DNA of 35,772 bases from Geitlerinema sp. P-1104. Lineage in GTDB: Bacteria; Cyanobacteriota; Cyanobacteriia; Cyanobacteriales; Geitlerinemataceae. The notes under the pieces were generated by a model. The model did no database searches. It saw only the letters and a program-made list of their open reading frames with translations, and had not been told where the DNA came from. Each line of letters starts with the position of its first letter. Position 1 is the first letter of the stretch. The stretch spans positions 1-35,772 of the forward strand of contig SMDP01000015.1 of NCBI GenBank assembly GCA_012911965.1. Reading direction: 5' to 3'. This document shows, in pieces, positions 1-7,967 of this stretch. Both the position numbers and the translations under genes were made by a program.

Positions 1-570
1 GTCTCGGTCGGTGGCGGCGGACAGGTCAAAGTCTGGTCGTTTGAGGGGGAGTTACGGCAAGAATTTCCGGCCCATGAGGGCTGGATTAATGCTTTAAGCT
101 TAAGTCCTGATGGTCAGTATCTGGCGACCTCCAGTGGTGACAAAACGATCCGCATCTGGAAATGGCTCGATGATCAGTTTGAGACAACACCCGTTGCTGT
201 CCTGGAGGGTCATACGGATTGGGTTTGGGATGTGGCGTTTAATCGGGATAGTCAACTGCTGGCTTCGGCGGGCAAGGATAATACGGTGCGGCTTTGGGAT
301 ATCGAAGGGAATTTGCTCAAAACCCTGTCGGCTCACCAAAATTGGGTTCGGGCCTTGGATTTTAGTACGGATGGTGAGAAGTTAATTTCAGCCAGTGCCG
401 ATCGCACGTTGATTCTTTGGGATCTTGATCCCCTTGAAGAGATGCGTAACTCCATCGAAGAGTTGGAGACGGGGGCTTTAATGACCCTCGGCTGTGGTTG
501 GCTGGAGGATTACTTAAGGACGAATCCAACGCTTGGAGACAGCGATCGCGTGATGTGTCCTGGCTTGTAG
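1..570 (+). CDS. WD40-repeat protein, 3' end only
   Basis: The reading frame is open from the first base and stops at 570, so the N-terminus lies outside the window. The visible 189 residues contain about three WD40 blades, each ending in a V/I-x-V/L/I-W-type strand (VKVWSF, IRIWKW, VRLWDI, LILWDL), with GH or AH dipeptides opening the next blade (EGHTDWV, SAHQNWV). The last roughly 35 residues (GCGWLEDYLRTNP) form a short tail that I recall following the last blade of large cyanobacterial WD40 proteins. Such beta-propellers are interaction platforms, often fused to NACHT, TIR or caspase-like domains that would lie upstream here, so the effector cannot be inferred. The next gene begins 29 bp downstream. 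Confidence 0.9.
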   Translation, partial: VSVGGGGQVKVWSFEGELRQEFPAHEGWINALSLSPDGQYLATSSGDKTIRIWKWLDDQFETTPVAVLEGHTDWVWDVAFNRDSQLLASAGKDNTVRLWDIEGNLLKTLSAHQNWVRALDFSTDGEKLISASADRTLILWDLDPLEEMRNSIEELETGALMTLGCGWLEDYLRTNPTLGDSDRVMCPGL

Positions 571-599
571 GTGGTGTAGCAGGATGAGCAAGGGGGCTT

Positions 600-1235
600 G
601 TGACGGATTGGCGGTGGCTTGAGGGTTTGAAACAGAAACCGGTGATCGCGGTCATTCGTGCCCCCTCCTTGCGGTTGGGGGAACGGATGGCGGCGGCGGC
701 CATCGCCGGGGGGCTGTCCTATATTGAGGTGACTTGGACGAGCGATCGCCCCACAAGCCTCATTCAACGGCTACGGGAGCGGTTCCCCCATTGTCAGATT
801 GGTGCGGGAACTCTGATGACGGTTCAGGAGTTGCAGGAGGCGATCGCCGCTGGGGCCCAATTCCTCTTTAGTCCCTATTACCAATCAACCCTCCTAGATC
901 AAGCTATTGCGGCTGGGGTTCCTATGATTCCGGGGGCCCTAACCCCAACGGAAATTATCCAGGCCTGGCAGGCCGGGGCCACGGCCGTTAAGGTATTTCC
1001 CATTTCAGTGATGGGGGGAGTTCAGTATCTACGCAGTTTACAAGTCCCCTTGAGGGGGATTCCTCTAATTCCTACGGGAGGGGTCACCTGGGAAACGGCC
1101 CCAGCTTTTTTTGAGGCTGGGGCCATGGCGGTTGGTGTGTCAACGGCACTGTTTTCGCCTTCGGATATCACCCGTGAGGATTGGTCTTCTGTGGAGGCGC
1201 GATCGCAGCAATGGCAAGAACTCTACCCCCGATGA
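600..1235 (+). CDS. eda: KDPG/KHG aldolase (Entner-Doudoroff)
   Basis: Class I aldolase of 211 residues that cleaves 2-keto-3-deoxy-6-phosphogluconate to pyruvate and glyceraldehyde-3-phosphate; the family often also acts on 4-hydroxy-2-oxoglutarate. Family landmarks are in order: PVIAVIR (Arg20), YIEVTW (Glu43, general acid/base), IGAGTL, FLFSPYY, PGALTPTE, TAVKVFP (Lys131, Schiff-base lysine) and PTGGV near the phosphate site. The length is normal for the family. The start is a GTG preceded by a GGGGG tract; no better ATG is available in frame. It follows the WD40 gene by 29 bp and meets the next gene tail to tail with one base between the stops. Confidence 0.93.
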   Translation: MTDWRWLEGLKQKPVIAVIRAPSLRLGERMAAAAIAGGLSYIEVTWTSDRPTSLIQRLRERFPHCQIGAGTLMTVQELQEAIAAGAQFLFSPYYQSTLLDQAIAAGVPMIPGALTPTEIIQAWQAGATAVKVFPISVMGGVQYLRSLQVPLRGIPLIPTGGVTWETAPAFFEAGAMAVGVSTALFSPSDITREDWSSVEARSQQWQELYPR

Positions 1236-1236
1236 G

Positions 1237-1563
1237 CTACTCTGGGCTTTGACGCTCGTCGATGGCCATGCGTAAGTTAAACTGACTGCTTTGTTCTTGG
1301 GGGAGGCGATCGGGGTCGTTGAGTTGAATCGTTACTGAGTCAAACATCAGTCCCTGAAAATTGAGAGTATCCAACAACGGCGGAAGTTGCAATCCCTCCT
1401 GGGGTTCCGGGGTTGTCTGAATTTCATTGAGTCGTAAGTCCTCAACCCGAGTACTCACGTTTTCATCGAACTCTAACAGTTCGACCTCATCGGCGCTCGC
1501 CGGGGAACTCAACCCCATAACGCCCAGGACAATCACGGTGATGGCAAAAAGGCTGGATTTCAT
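1237..1563 (-). CDS. Small secreted/periplasmic protein, function unknown
   Basis: I do not recognise a family. The start at 1563 is chosen because TAAGGAGG lies six bases upstream; a longer in-frame start at 1596 has no such site. The 108-residue product begins with a clear Sec signal peptide (MKSSLFAITVIVLGVMGLSSPASA), with likely cleavage after ASA. The mature part is acidic and has no transmembrane segment. It contains a stretch (LRLNEIQTTPEPQEGLQLPP) that looks extended or disordered. The nearest plus-strand gene is convergent, so this is probably a monocistronic unit. Export to the periplasm or lumen is inference from the leader only. Confidence 0.75.
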   Translation of the reverse strand: MKSSLFAITVIVLGVMGLSSPASADEVELLEFDENVSTRVEDLRLNEIQTTPEPQEGLQLPPLLDTLNFQGLMFDSVTIQLNDPDRLPQEQSSQFNLRMAIDERQSPE

Positions 1564-1763
1564 AGGGGCCTCCTTAAGGCTGGAACCGAGGCGCAATGAC
1601 GCATTCTACCCCAGAGATCCGGCTGGCGTACTTGGAGCCTCGATGACAATAAACAAGATAAAATCTGAGAGATTCGTGAAGATTGATCTCATGGGGGTAT
1701 CGCTGTTCCTAGGGTAACAATGGATTGATTTCAATGCCAGTTTAAGTTACACAACGAAAGGGA

Positions 1764-4727
1764 TTACGAGAGAATTTCAATGGTTCCCGTTTCACCATCA
1801 AGACGGACTCGCTGGCCATCTTTGAGAAGATTGGTGGCATTGGCTACATTCATCACCGCCGGTATTCCATATTCCCGGGCCACGATCGCCCCATGAGATA
1901 AGCGACCACCAACTTGGGAAATCAAGCCACTGGCACGGGCTAATAGGGGCATCCAGCCTGAGTCGGTGTAGGGAACCACTAAAATGGTTTGGGGCTGTAA
2001 CTGTAAGCCATCGCTCAGTTGGCGGACGATTTTCACCTGTCCCTCGGCTTGGCCTGCACTGGCACCTATTCCCGACAGTTGCGATCGCGCCGGTTGGCTG
2101 GAGGTGGTGAGTAATGTCATCGGAGGTTGACCATAGGTGACATAGGGAATTTCCGGTCGTTGGCGATCGCGCTCCCATTTGGCCCGCCGTTGCGCGACTA
2201 ATTCCGGCACTAACTCCGCCAGATTAGGATTGTCTGCCTTCACTAAGCCTCGCACCTCATGGAACACCAAAAAGAAGATATCGCCAGGTTCTGCCAACAG
2301 CCCCGACTCTAGCCAGAGTTGTTCTAAACTGCGGAAACTCCAGCGCAACTGGGCCAGTAAGCGACTATAAACCTGAGCGACTGTTCCCTTGAGGTTCAGG
2401 GCCTGTTGTACTATCCCAGCCGATGATTTGGGGGGCTGGGAGGTACGGGAGGAGGTCAAATCATTGGTTTGCACCAATTGAGCAAACAGGGCGCGGACGG
2501 GGCGCGGATCTTCCCGCCAGGTGGCGACGGCGATATCGGTACCGACTTCACTGAGATAGCCAAACTCCTCTAGGAACCCTTCCAACTGTTTGAGGATTTC
2601 CTGACCATCGTTACTCTCGGCTAAGTAGACAAATAACTCCGCTACATCCAGATTGCCCTCGGGAACCAGATTACGAGCCGATTCGGCGATATTTTCTAGG
2701 GCCGTCAGGGCGGCTACTTCGGGCATCTGCCGATTATCTAAACTGGTCTCGTCGACCTTAAAGATAGCTCGCTTGGCGGCAAATCCTAGGGGAGCTAGGA
2801 TGTTGTAATAGGTGACCCCGTCTAATCCCTGCAATATGTCTTGAATGCGCTTTAGTAGGGCATCAGGGGACTGTTTCGGAACCAGGCGATCGCCGCTGAA
2901 GCGACAGGCGGGACTGGCTTCTAGGGCTTCTAACAGGGGCAAAAACTCATCATAATACTGTTTCTCAAACTCCTGTTCTAAGGCCAATTGACGACGCAGC
3001 AGCCGCAGTAGGCCCGGGATATTGCTGAGGGTTGAACCTAGAGAGGGACGACTCATGGATGCCCCTTCGGTAAGAAAGGCCAGACTTTCTGGGGGGAGTC
3101 CCATGCGTAGGAAAATATCCCCGAGGAGGGAGGCGTTGAAGTAGGCGCTGGAATAATGAAGAGTGGCGGTTTCGGTGAAATCCAGTCCTTGAGAGCGATC
3201 GCCCAAGACAATGGTAAAAATTTCTCCCCACACGCCACAGGTGAGGGGCCGGTTAATGGACCAGGTGAGGGGACGAATAAAGCCGGGAATCACCTCGGCG
3301 GCGATTTGGCGCGTCCAAATGGGTAATAAGGTACTGATGGGGCGGGCTTGCAGCAGCCAGAGGGTATGTCCGTCATAACTCCATTCAATGTCCTGGGGGA
3401 CGTTTTTAAGCCGTTGTTCCAATTGTCGCGCTAGAACCGCTACTCGCCGTAGTAGATTGACGGGGACATCGCCGGGATCCCCACTGATCACTAGGCGCTC
3501 ATCCTGTCCCGTGGCGGGCGATCGCCAATCGAGGCTGGCCAAATCTGAGGAAAGGCTGACGTGATAGCGTTCTGGGGTCACCTGTCCTGACACCACCTGG
3601 GCTGCTTCCCCCGGTAAACATTCAATGGCCACTGCATCACCGCAACGGGAGACGGGATCGCGACTAAAGGCCACCCCAGAAAAGACCCCCGCCACCTGTT
3701 CCTGAACTAGGACGGCCATCGCGCCCCAAGTGCTACTGTCCTCGTCATCCGGCTGCTGTTGACGTTCCTGGCGATATTGCAGGGCGGCCGGATTCTCATA
3801 GGAGGCTAGACAGCGATCGATGGCTTCTTCTAGGGCGGCGGGACTGGTTAGGTTAGGGACACTGTCATATTGTCCGGCGGCGCTGGCTTGCTCGCTATCT
3901 TCTCCTAAGGCGGAGGAGCGGGCAATGAGGGGGCGATCGGCACTCACCGTCAGGGCTTCGGCAAAGAGTTGAGAATCGTCTCCAGGGAGAAACACCCAAC
4001 CGGGAGGAACTGGATAGCCCCAGCGTCGTAGCTGAGAGAGGGTGGCCGCTTTAGCCCCCACTTTTTCTGGCTTGAGGGGGCGATCGAGACTCAACAAGAC
4101 CCGATCAGCTCGGAAGAACTGAAAGAGTTTACGGGTGTCAGATCGCGCAGCGGCCACGGGTAAATCAAGATCGTCGGACATAGTCTGATAAATGGCGTAT
4201 AAAGCACAACTGAGTCCCAGGCTTCCTAACAGCCGGTCGGGACTATGGGGATAGAGCATCCAGGTAATGGCCGGAAGTAAGGTCAGGGAAAGGTTCCGCC
4301 CCGCTTGCCGCTCACGAATTAGGGTGAAACTGGCCCCGCTAATGAGGGCCACGAACAGGGCGATACGCCAGTCATGGGTGACGATGCCCCAAACGGTGTT
4401 GGTGGTTCCTGCTCCTTGTTTAAAGCTATAGCGTCCTAAGACCAGGGCTATCAAGGCAAAGAGTTCTAAGCTGGGGAGTTGGGGCAGCAACCAACGGGCT
4501 AGGAGCACCACAAAAATGCCCTTGGCGGCTTCCGAGAGAACGGCTAAGACTCCAGCGACGGTTCCTCCATGATAGAAGGCGGCAGAGACTCCTACATTGC
4601 CGGTTCCCGTTTGGCTGAGATCTTCGTCACTTACCCAGCGCACGATCGCCCCGAGTAGGGGGAGTCCTCCCATTAAGACACTCACGAGAAGGACAACACA
4701 ACCGGCTAAGACAGGAGATGGGGACAT
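1764..4727 (-). CDS. PlsY-like membrane domain fused to PEP-synthase-type ATP-grasp and phosphohistidine domains
   Basis: A 987-residue fusion. Residues 1-190 are hydrophobic, with about five membrane segments, and carry GTGNVGVSAAF...AG...SEAAKG, which resembles the first conserved loop of PlsY glycerol-3-phosphate acyltransferases (GSGNxGATN...DxxKG). The second PlsY-type loop is degenerate (GRYSFKQGAGTTN). Residues 215-470 are a PPDK/PEP-synthase ATP-binding domain (KVGAKAATLSQL, IARSSALGEDS, GVAFSRDP, DIEWSYDG, LLQARP). Residues 475-880 are a large helical region without a motif I know. Residues 900-987 are the swivelling domain with the phosphohistidine (GGRLSHGAIVARE, His945). The C-terminal PEP/pyruvate TIM barrel is absent, so ordinary PEP synthase activity is unlikely. 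Apart from the membrane part the order resembles rifampin phosphotransferase (ATP-grasp, substrate domain, His domain). The substrate is unknown. Confidence 0.85.
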   Translation of the reverse strand: MSPSPVLAGCVVLLVSVLMGGLPLLGAIVRWVSDEDLSQTGTGNVGVSAAFYHGGTVAGVLAVLSEAAKGIFVVLLARWLLPQLPSLELFALIALVLGRYSFKQGAGTTNTVWGIVTHDWRIALFVALISGASFTLIRERQAGRNLSLTLLPAITWMLYPHSPDRLLGSLGLSCALYAIYQTMSDDLDLPVAAARSDTRKLFQFFRADRVLLSLDRPLKPEKVGAKAATLSQLRRWGYPVPPGWVFLPGDDSQLFAEALTVSADRPLIARSSALGEDSEQASAAGQYDSVPNLTSPAALEEAIDRCLASYENPAALQYRQERQQQPDDEDSSTWGAMAVLVQEQVAGVFSGVAFSRDPVSRCGDAVAIECLPGEAAQVVSGQVTPERYHVSLSSDLASLDWRSPATGQDERLVISGDPGDVPVNLLRRVAVLARQLEQRLKNVPQDIEWSYDGHTLWLLQARPISTLLPIWTRQIAAEVIPGFIRPLTWSINRPLTCGVWGEIFTIVLGDRSQGLDFTETATLHYSSAYFNASLLGDIFLRMGLPPESLAFLTEGASMSRPSLGSTLSNIPGLLRLLRRQLALEQEFEKQYYDEFLPLLEALEASPACRFSGDRLVPKQSPDALLKRIQDILQGLDGVTYYNILAPLGFAAKRAIFKVDETSLDNRQMPEVAALTALENIAESARNLVPEGNLDVAELFVYLAESNDGQEILKQLEGFLEEFGYLSEVGTDIAVATWREDPRPVRALFAQLVQTNDLTSSRTSQPPKSSAGIVQQALNLKGTVAQVYSRLLAQLRWSFRSLEQLWLESGLLAEPGDIFFLVFHEVRGLVKADNPNLAELVPELVAQRRAKWERDRQRPEIPYVTYGQPPMTLLTTSSQPARSQLSGIGASAGQAEGQVKIVRQLSDGLQLQPQTILVVPYTDSGWMPLLARASGLISQVGGRLSHGAIVAREYGIPAVMNVANATNLLKDGQRVRLDGETGTIEILS

Positions 4728-4732
4728 GGGGT

Positions 4733-4797
4733 AGAAAGGCAGTAGGGGGGTAAAAGGCAGTAGGCAGTAGGGGGGAGAAGGCAGTAGAGGGGTAGAA
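4733..4797 (+). repeat. Degenerate heptanucleotide repeats (GGCAGTA type)
   Basis: The spacer just upstream of the fusion gene is built from GGCAGTA-like heptamers interspersed with G-runs (aaaggcagtagggggg occurs repeatedly). The same units recur near 12.95, 27.86, 30.30 and 34.02 kb. They match the STRR class of short tandem repeats known from cyanobacterial genomes. No coding potential is evident. Confidence 0.7.
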
Positions 4798-4838
4798 TTA
4801 TTGTAGGGGTGTGGGTTTATGCTTGTCCTGGCCGGGTT

Positions 4839-4946
4839 GAGCCAGATGTTAGGAAAATCTGGCGTATGGTAAGGTAAACGGGGCGCTCAGCCGGATTGCG
4901 GTCAGTGGCTGGATGCGCCGGTTGTCTCAGGGCTGTTTTTTGGCCC
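4839..4946 (+). promoter_or_regulatory. Hairpin-rich leader upstream of citrate synthase
   Basis: The 318-bp spacer before gltA has no gene. On the plus strand it contains three consecutive potential hairpins. The first is GCCAGAT/ATCTGGC (4841-4847 with 4857-4863). The second is two-tiered, GGCGC/GCGCC (4882-4886 with 4915-4919) enclosing CAGCC/GGCTG (4888-4892 with 4907-4911). The third is GGGC/GCCC around a T-run (4930-4933 with 4943-4946). They lie 100-200 bp before the start codon and could be a structured 5' UTR or operator sites. No known riboswitch consensus was recognised. Confidence 0.4.
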
Positions 4947-5045
4947 GGTAGGGCAATTAAAAGCATTCCATGACATCCTCTTGGGGGGATTCGTGGGAGA
5001 ATAGCAGCTTAAAGCATTACGCACGTTGTCTTAACGAGGGGTTCT

Positions 5046-6182
5046 ATGTCGGTCGATCTCTACAAACCCGGTTTAGAAGGTGTACCAGCCGCTAAGTCTA
5101 GTATTAGTTATATTGACGGCAAGCAGGGCATCTTAGAATATCGCGGTATCCGTATTGAGGATTTAGCCCAACACAGTAGTTTTTTGGAGACGGCATACCT
5201 CTTGATCTGGGGCGAGTTACCCAGTCAGACGGAATTGGAAGCGTTTGAGCATGATATTCGCTACCACCGCCGTATCAAGTACCGGATTCGGGACATGATG
5301 AAATGTTTTCCCGAAAGTGGCCATCCGATGGATGCGCTGCAAGCGTCGGCGGCGGCGTTGGGATTGTTCTATTCCCGGCGGGCGTTGGATGATCCCATCT
5401 ATATTCGCAATGCGGTGATTCGCTTGCTGGCGAAGATTCCTACGATGGTGGCGGCGTTCCAGTTGATTCGCAAGGGGAATGATCCGGTTCAACCTCGCGA
5501 TGATCTCAGCTACGCGGCTAATTTTCTCTATATGCTGCGGGAACGGGAACCTGACCCGTTGGCGGCCCATGTGTTTGATATCTGTTTGATGCTGCACGCG
5601 GAACATTCGATTAATGCGTCGACGTTCTCGGCTATGGTGACCTCCTCGACGTTAACTGACCCCTATGCGGTGATTGCGTCGGCGGTGGGAACTCTCGGTG
5701 GCCCACTTCATGGTGGGGCTAATGAGGAGGTCATCGAGATGTTAGAGGAGATTGGTGCGGTGGAGAATGCGGCGCCCTATTTGGATGATTGTATTCGCCA
5801 AAAACGCAAGATTATGGGGTTTGGCCACCGGGTTTATAAGGTGAAAGACCCCCGCGCTAAGATTTTGCAGGATCTGGCGGAGCAAATGTTCGATCGCTTT
5901 GGGGGCGATCGCTATTATGAGATCGCGGTGGAGTTGGAACGGTTGGTCGAAGATCGCCTGGGTGATAAGGGGATTTATGCCAATGTGGATTTCTATTCTG
6001 GCCTGGTCTATCGCAAGTTGGGGATTCCGACAGATCTGTTTACGCCGTTGTTTGCGATCGCCCGGGTGGCGGGTTGGTTGGCTCACTGGAAGGAACAACT
6101 CAATGAAAACCGCATTTTCCGCCCCACTCAAATTTATGTGGGAGAGCGCGATCGCACGTTTGTTCCCCGAGAAAAACGCTAG
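5046..6182 (+). CDS. gltA: Citrate synthase
   Basis: Condenses acetyl-CoA and oxaloacetate to citrate, feeding the cyanobacterial TCA branch that makes 2-oxoglutarate for nitrogen assimilation. At 378 residues it belongs to the short bacterial/archaeal class. The catalytic triad is visible: His222 in GGPLHGGANEE, His261 in GFGHRVYKVKDPRA and Asp315 in NVDFYSG; HAEHSINAST is also intact. The ATG is preceded by GAGGGG at about five bases. A DUF218 gene follows 14 bp after the stop, suggesting co-transcription. The leader is unusually rich in inverted repeats. The 2-oxoglutarate sensor gene glnB is elsewhere in the window, not linked. Confidence 0.96.
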   Translation: MSVDLYKPGLEGVPAAKSSISYIDGKQGILEYRGIRIEDLAQHSSFLETAYLLIWGELPSQTELEAFEHDIRYHRRIKYRIRDMMKCFPESGHPMDALQASAAALGLFYSRRALDDPIYIRNAVIRLLAKIPTMVAAFQLIRKGNDPVQPRDDLSYAANFLYMLREREPDPLAAHVFDICLMLHAEHSINASTFSAMVTSSTLTDPYAVIASAVGTLGGPLHGGANEEVIEMLEEIGAVENAAPYLDDCIRQKRKIMGFGHRVYKVKDPRAKILQDLAEQMFDRFGGDRYYEIAVELERLVEDRLGDKGIYANVDFYSGLVYRKLGIPTDLFTPLFAIARVAGWLAHWKEQLNENRIFRPTQIYVGERDRTFVPREKR

Positions 6183-6196
6183 GGAGGGGGGGGTTG

Positions 6197-6847
6197 ATGC
6201 AGTTAGGTTATCGCTATCCCACGAAATCAGCGCAACGGCGGCGATTGAGCCGCCTGAAGCTGGGGGTCAGACTGCTAACGCTGTTGACCTTACTGGGGTT
6301 GGGTTGGGGTGGCTTTCGTCTCTATTTACGCTGGACTCGGGTTCCCCAGGCGGTTCTGGTTCTGGGAGGTTCGCCGGACCGAGAGGTGTTTGCGGCGGAT
6401 TTTGCTCGCACTCATCCGGAGTTAACGGTTTGGGTGTCCGGGGGAAGTAACCCGGAATATGCGGAATGGGTGTTTGCGGAGGCGGGGATTCCTCGCCAAC
6501 GCTTCTATTTGAATTACGATGCGGTGGATACGGTGACGAATTTTACGACTCTGGTGGATAAGCTGCGATCGCAGGATATCCGCAGTGTCTATCTGATTAC
6601 GTCGGATTACCATATGCGCCGCGCTTCAGCTATTGGCGAGATTGTCTTGGGAAGTCGTGATATTAGTTTCCGTCCCGTGGCGATTCCCTCGGGATTGTCT
6701 CCTGAACCGATTGATAAGTCCATTCGTGATGGGGTGCGGGCCCTGGTTTGGTTGGCGACGGGCTATACTGGCTCGACGTTACGCGATCGCTTGCATCCCG
6801 GTTTATTTCTCTCTCCTCAATCGATCTACAGTGATGCTGAATACTAA
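6197..6847 (+). CDS. DUF218 / SanA-ElyC-YdcF family membrane protein
   Basis: A 216-residue protein with one N-terminal membrane segment (about residues 20-38, LLTLLTLLGLGWGGFRLYL) followed by a DUF218 domain: AVLVLGGSPDRE at the start, WVSGGSNPEYAEWVF in the middle, and the signature LITSDYHMRRA near the end. Family members in E. coli are linked to envelope integrity and peptidoglycan precursor use (SanA, ElyC), but the biochemical activity is not settled. The ATG at 6197 is preferred over the adjacent TTG at 6194, with a G-rich ribosome site just upstream. It is only 14 bp from gltA and about 65 bp from nadK, so a three-gene transcript is plausible. Confidence 0.85.
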   Translation: MQLGYRYPTKSAQRRRLSRLKLGVRLLTLLTLLGLGWGGFRLYLRWTRVPQAVLVLGGSPDREVFAADFARTHPELTVWVSGGSNPEYAEWVFAEAGIPRQRFYLNYDAVDTVTNFTTLVDKLRSQDIRSVYLITSDYHMRRASAIGEIVLGSRDISFRPVAIPSGLSPEPIDKSIRDGVRALVWLATGYTGSTLRDRLHPGLFLSPQSIYSDAEY

Positions 6848-6893
6848 CTGTCAATTCTTAACTGTTAATTATCCAGCAGCCATTATCCATTGC
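6848..6893 (+). repeat. AT-rich dispersed spacer repeat
   Basis: The spacer between the DUF218 gene and nadK consists of short related words (TCAATTCTTAACTGTTAATT, CCATTATCCATTG). The same vocabulary is used in the spacer at 13758-13830 (AATTGATGGTCAACAATTGATAATGG-like words) and near 24.68 kb (ACAATTAAAC...ACAATTAACG). It resembles low-complexity intergenic repeats of cyanobacteria. Confidence 0.4.
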
Positions 6894-6912
6894 TAGAGGA
6901 GTGCGATCGACG

Positions 6913-7833
6913 GTGCAACTGAAACAAGTCATTATTGCTCACAAGGCGGGAGATTCATCGGCAAAATCTTCGGCGGAACGCTGCGCGAAGGAATTGGAGG
7001 CGCGAGGGTGTCATGTGTTGTTGGGCCCGAGTGGCCCGAAAGATAACCCTTATCCGGTGTTTCTGGCTTCGTCGACTCAGAAGATTGATTTGGGAATTAT
7101 TTTAGGCGGAGATGGAACGGCGTTAACGGCGGCCCGTCATCTCTCACCGGAGGGGATTCCTTTGTTAGCGGTCAATGTGGGGGGACATTTGGGGTTTTTG
7201 ACAGAACCCTTTGATAGTTTCAAAGAGACTGAGGCGGTTTGGGATCGTTTGTTGGAGGATCGCTTTGCGGTACAGTCGCGGATGATGCTGGAGGCAGCGT
7301 TATTTGAGGGCGATCGCCTAAATCGAGAACCGGTGAGCGATCGCTATCTGGCGTTGAATGAGATGTGCATTAAGCCAGCGGCGGTGGATCGAATGCTGAC
7401 GTCGATTCTAGAGATGGAAATTGACGGGGAAATTGTTGATCAATATCAGGGGGATGGCTTATTGGTGGCGACTCCCACGGGTTCAACCTGTTATACCGTG
7501 TCGGCCAATGGCCCGATTATGCACCCAGGGATGAATGCGATCGCCGTTACCCCCATTTGTCCCCTTAGTCTAGCCAGTCGCCCGCTGATTCTGCCGCCGG
7601 GGGTGGTGGTGAGTATTTGGCCCCTTGAAGATCGGGATTTAAATACGAAACTCTGGATGGATGGTGCGTTGGCCACGGCAATTTGGCCGGGACAACGAGT
7701 TGATGTGAAAATGGCAGATTGTCAGGCGAATTTTTTGATTTTAAGAGAGGATTATTCCTATTTCAAAACGCTACGGGAAAAACTCCTCTGGGCTGGAGCC
7801 AGGCTTCATTATGATAATAATCATCGCAGTTGA
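6913..7833 (+). CDS. nadK: NAD(+) kinase
   Basis: Phosphorylates NAD to NADP, required to supply the NADP pool for photosynthetic electron transport and reductive biosynthesis. Conserved elements in order are GIILGGDGTALTAARHL (GGDGT ATP/catalytic motif), NVGGHLGFL, LNEMCIKP (NE motif), and the substrate loop GDGLLVATPTGSTCYTVSANGPIMHP. I chose GTG 6913 (306 residues, beginning MQLKQVIIAHKAGD): an AGAGGAG stretch ends at 6900, directly against an alternative in-frame GTG at 6901, so that earlier start would have no spacer. Cyanobacteria usually carry two NAD kinases; this one has the MxLKQVIIAHKAGD type of N-terminus. Confidence 0.93.
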   Translation: MQLKQVIIAHKAGDSSAKSSAERCAKELEARGCHVLLGPSGPKDNPYPVFLASSTQKIDLGIILGGDGTALTAARHLSPEGIPLLAVNVGGHLGFLTEPFDSFKETEAVWDRLLEDRFAVQSRMMLEAALFEGDRLNREPVSDRYLALNEMCIKPAAVDRMLTSILEMEIDGEIVDQYQGDGLLVATPTGSTCYTVSANGPIMHPGMNAIAVTPICPLSLASRPLILPPGVVVSIWPLEDRDLNTKLWMDGALATAIWPGQRVDVKMADCQANFLILREDYSYFKTLREKLLWAGARLHYDNNHRS

Positions 7834-7967
7834 GAAGAAGGGAAAACTCACCCCTTACCCCTCCCAAGAGGAGAAAAATGGAGTAGAGGCATATCACAAG
7901 CGGCACGCCCTATTCCTGCCAGACATACTTCTGTTAGACTGAGTTTTGTGCTTTTTGACAAGCCCTG

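Noticed and set aside
4839..4946. Known riboswitch (such as the glnA/glutamine class) in the gltA leader
   Set aside because: The hairpins do not match any consensus I know, so it is listed only as a structured leader.
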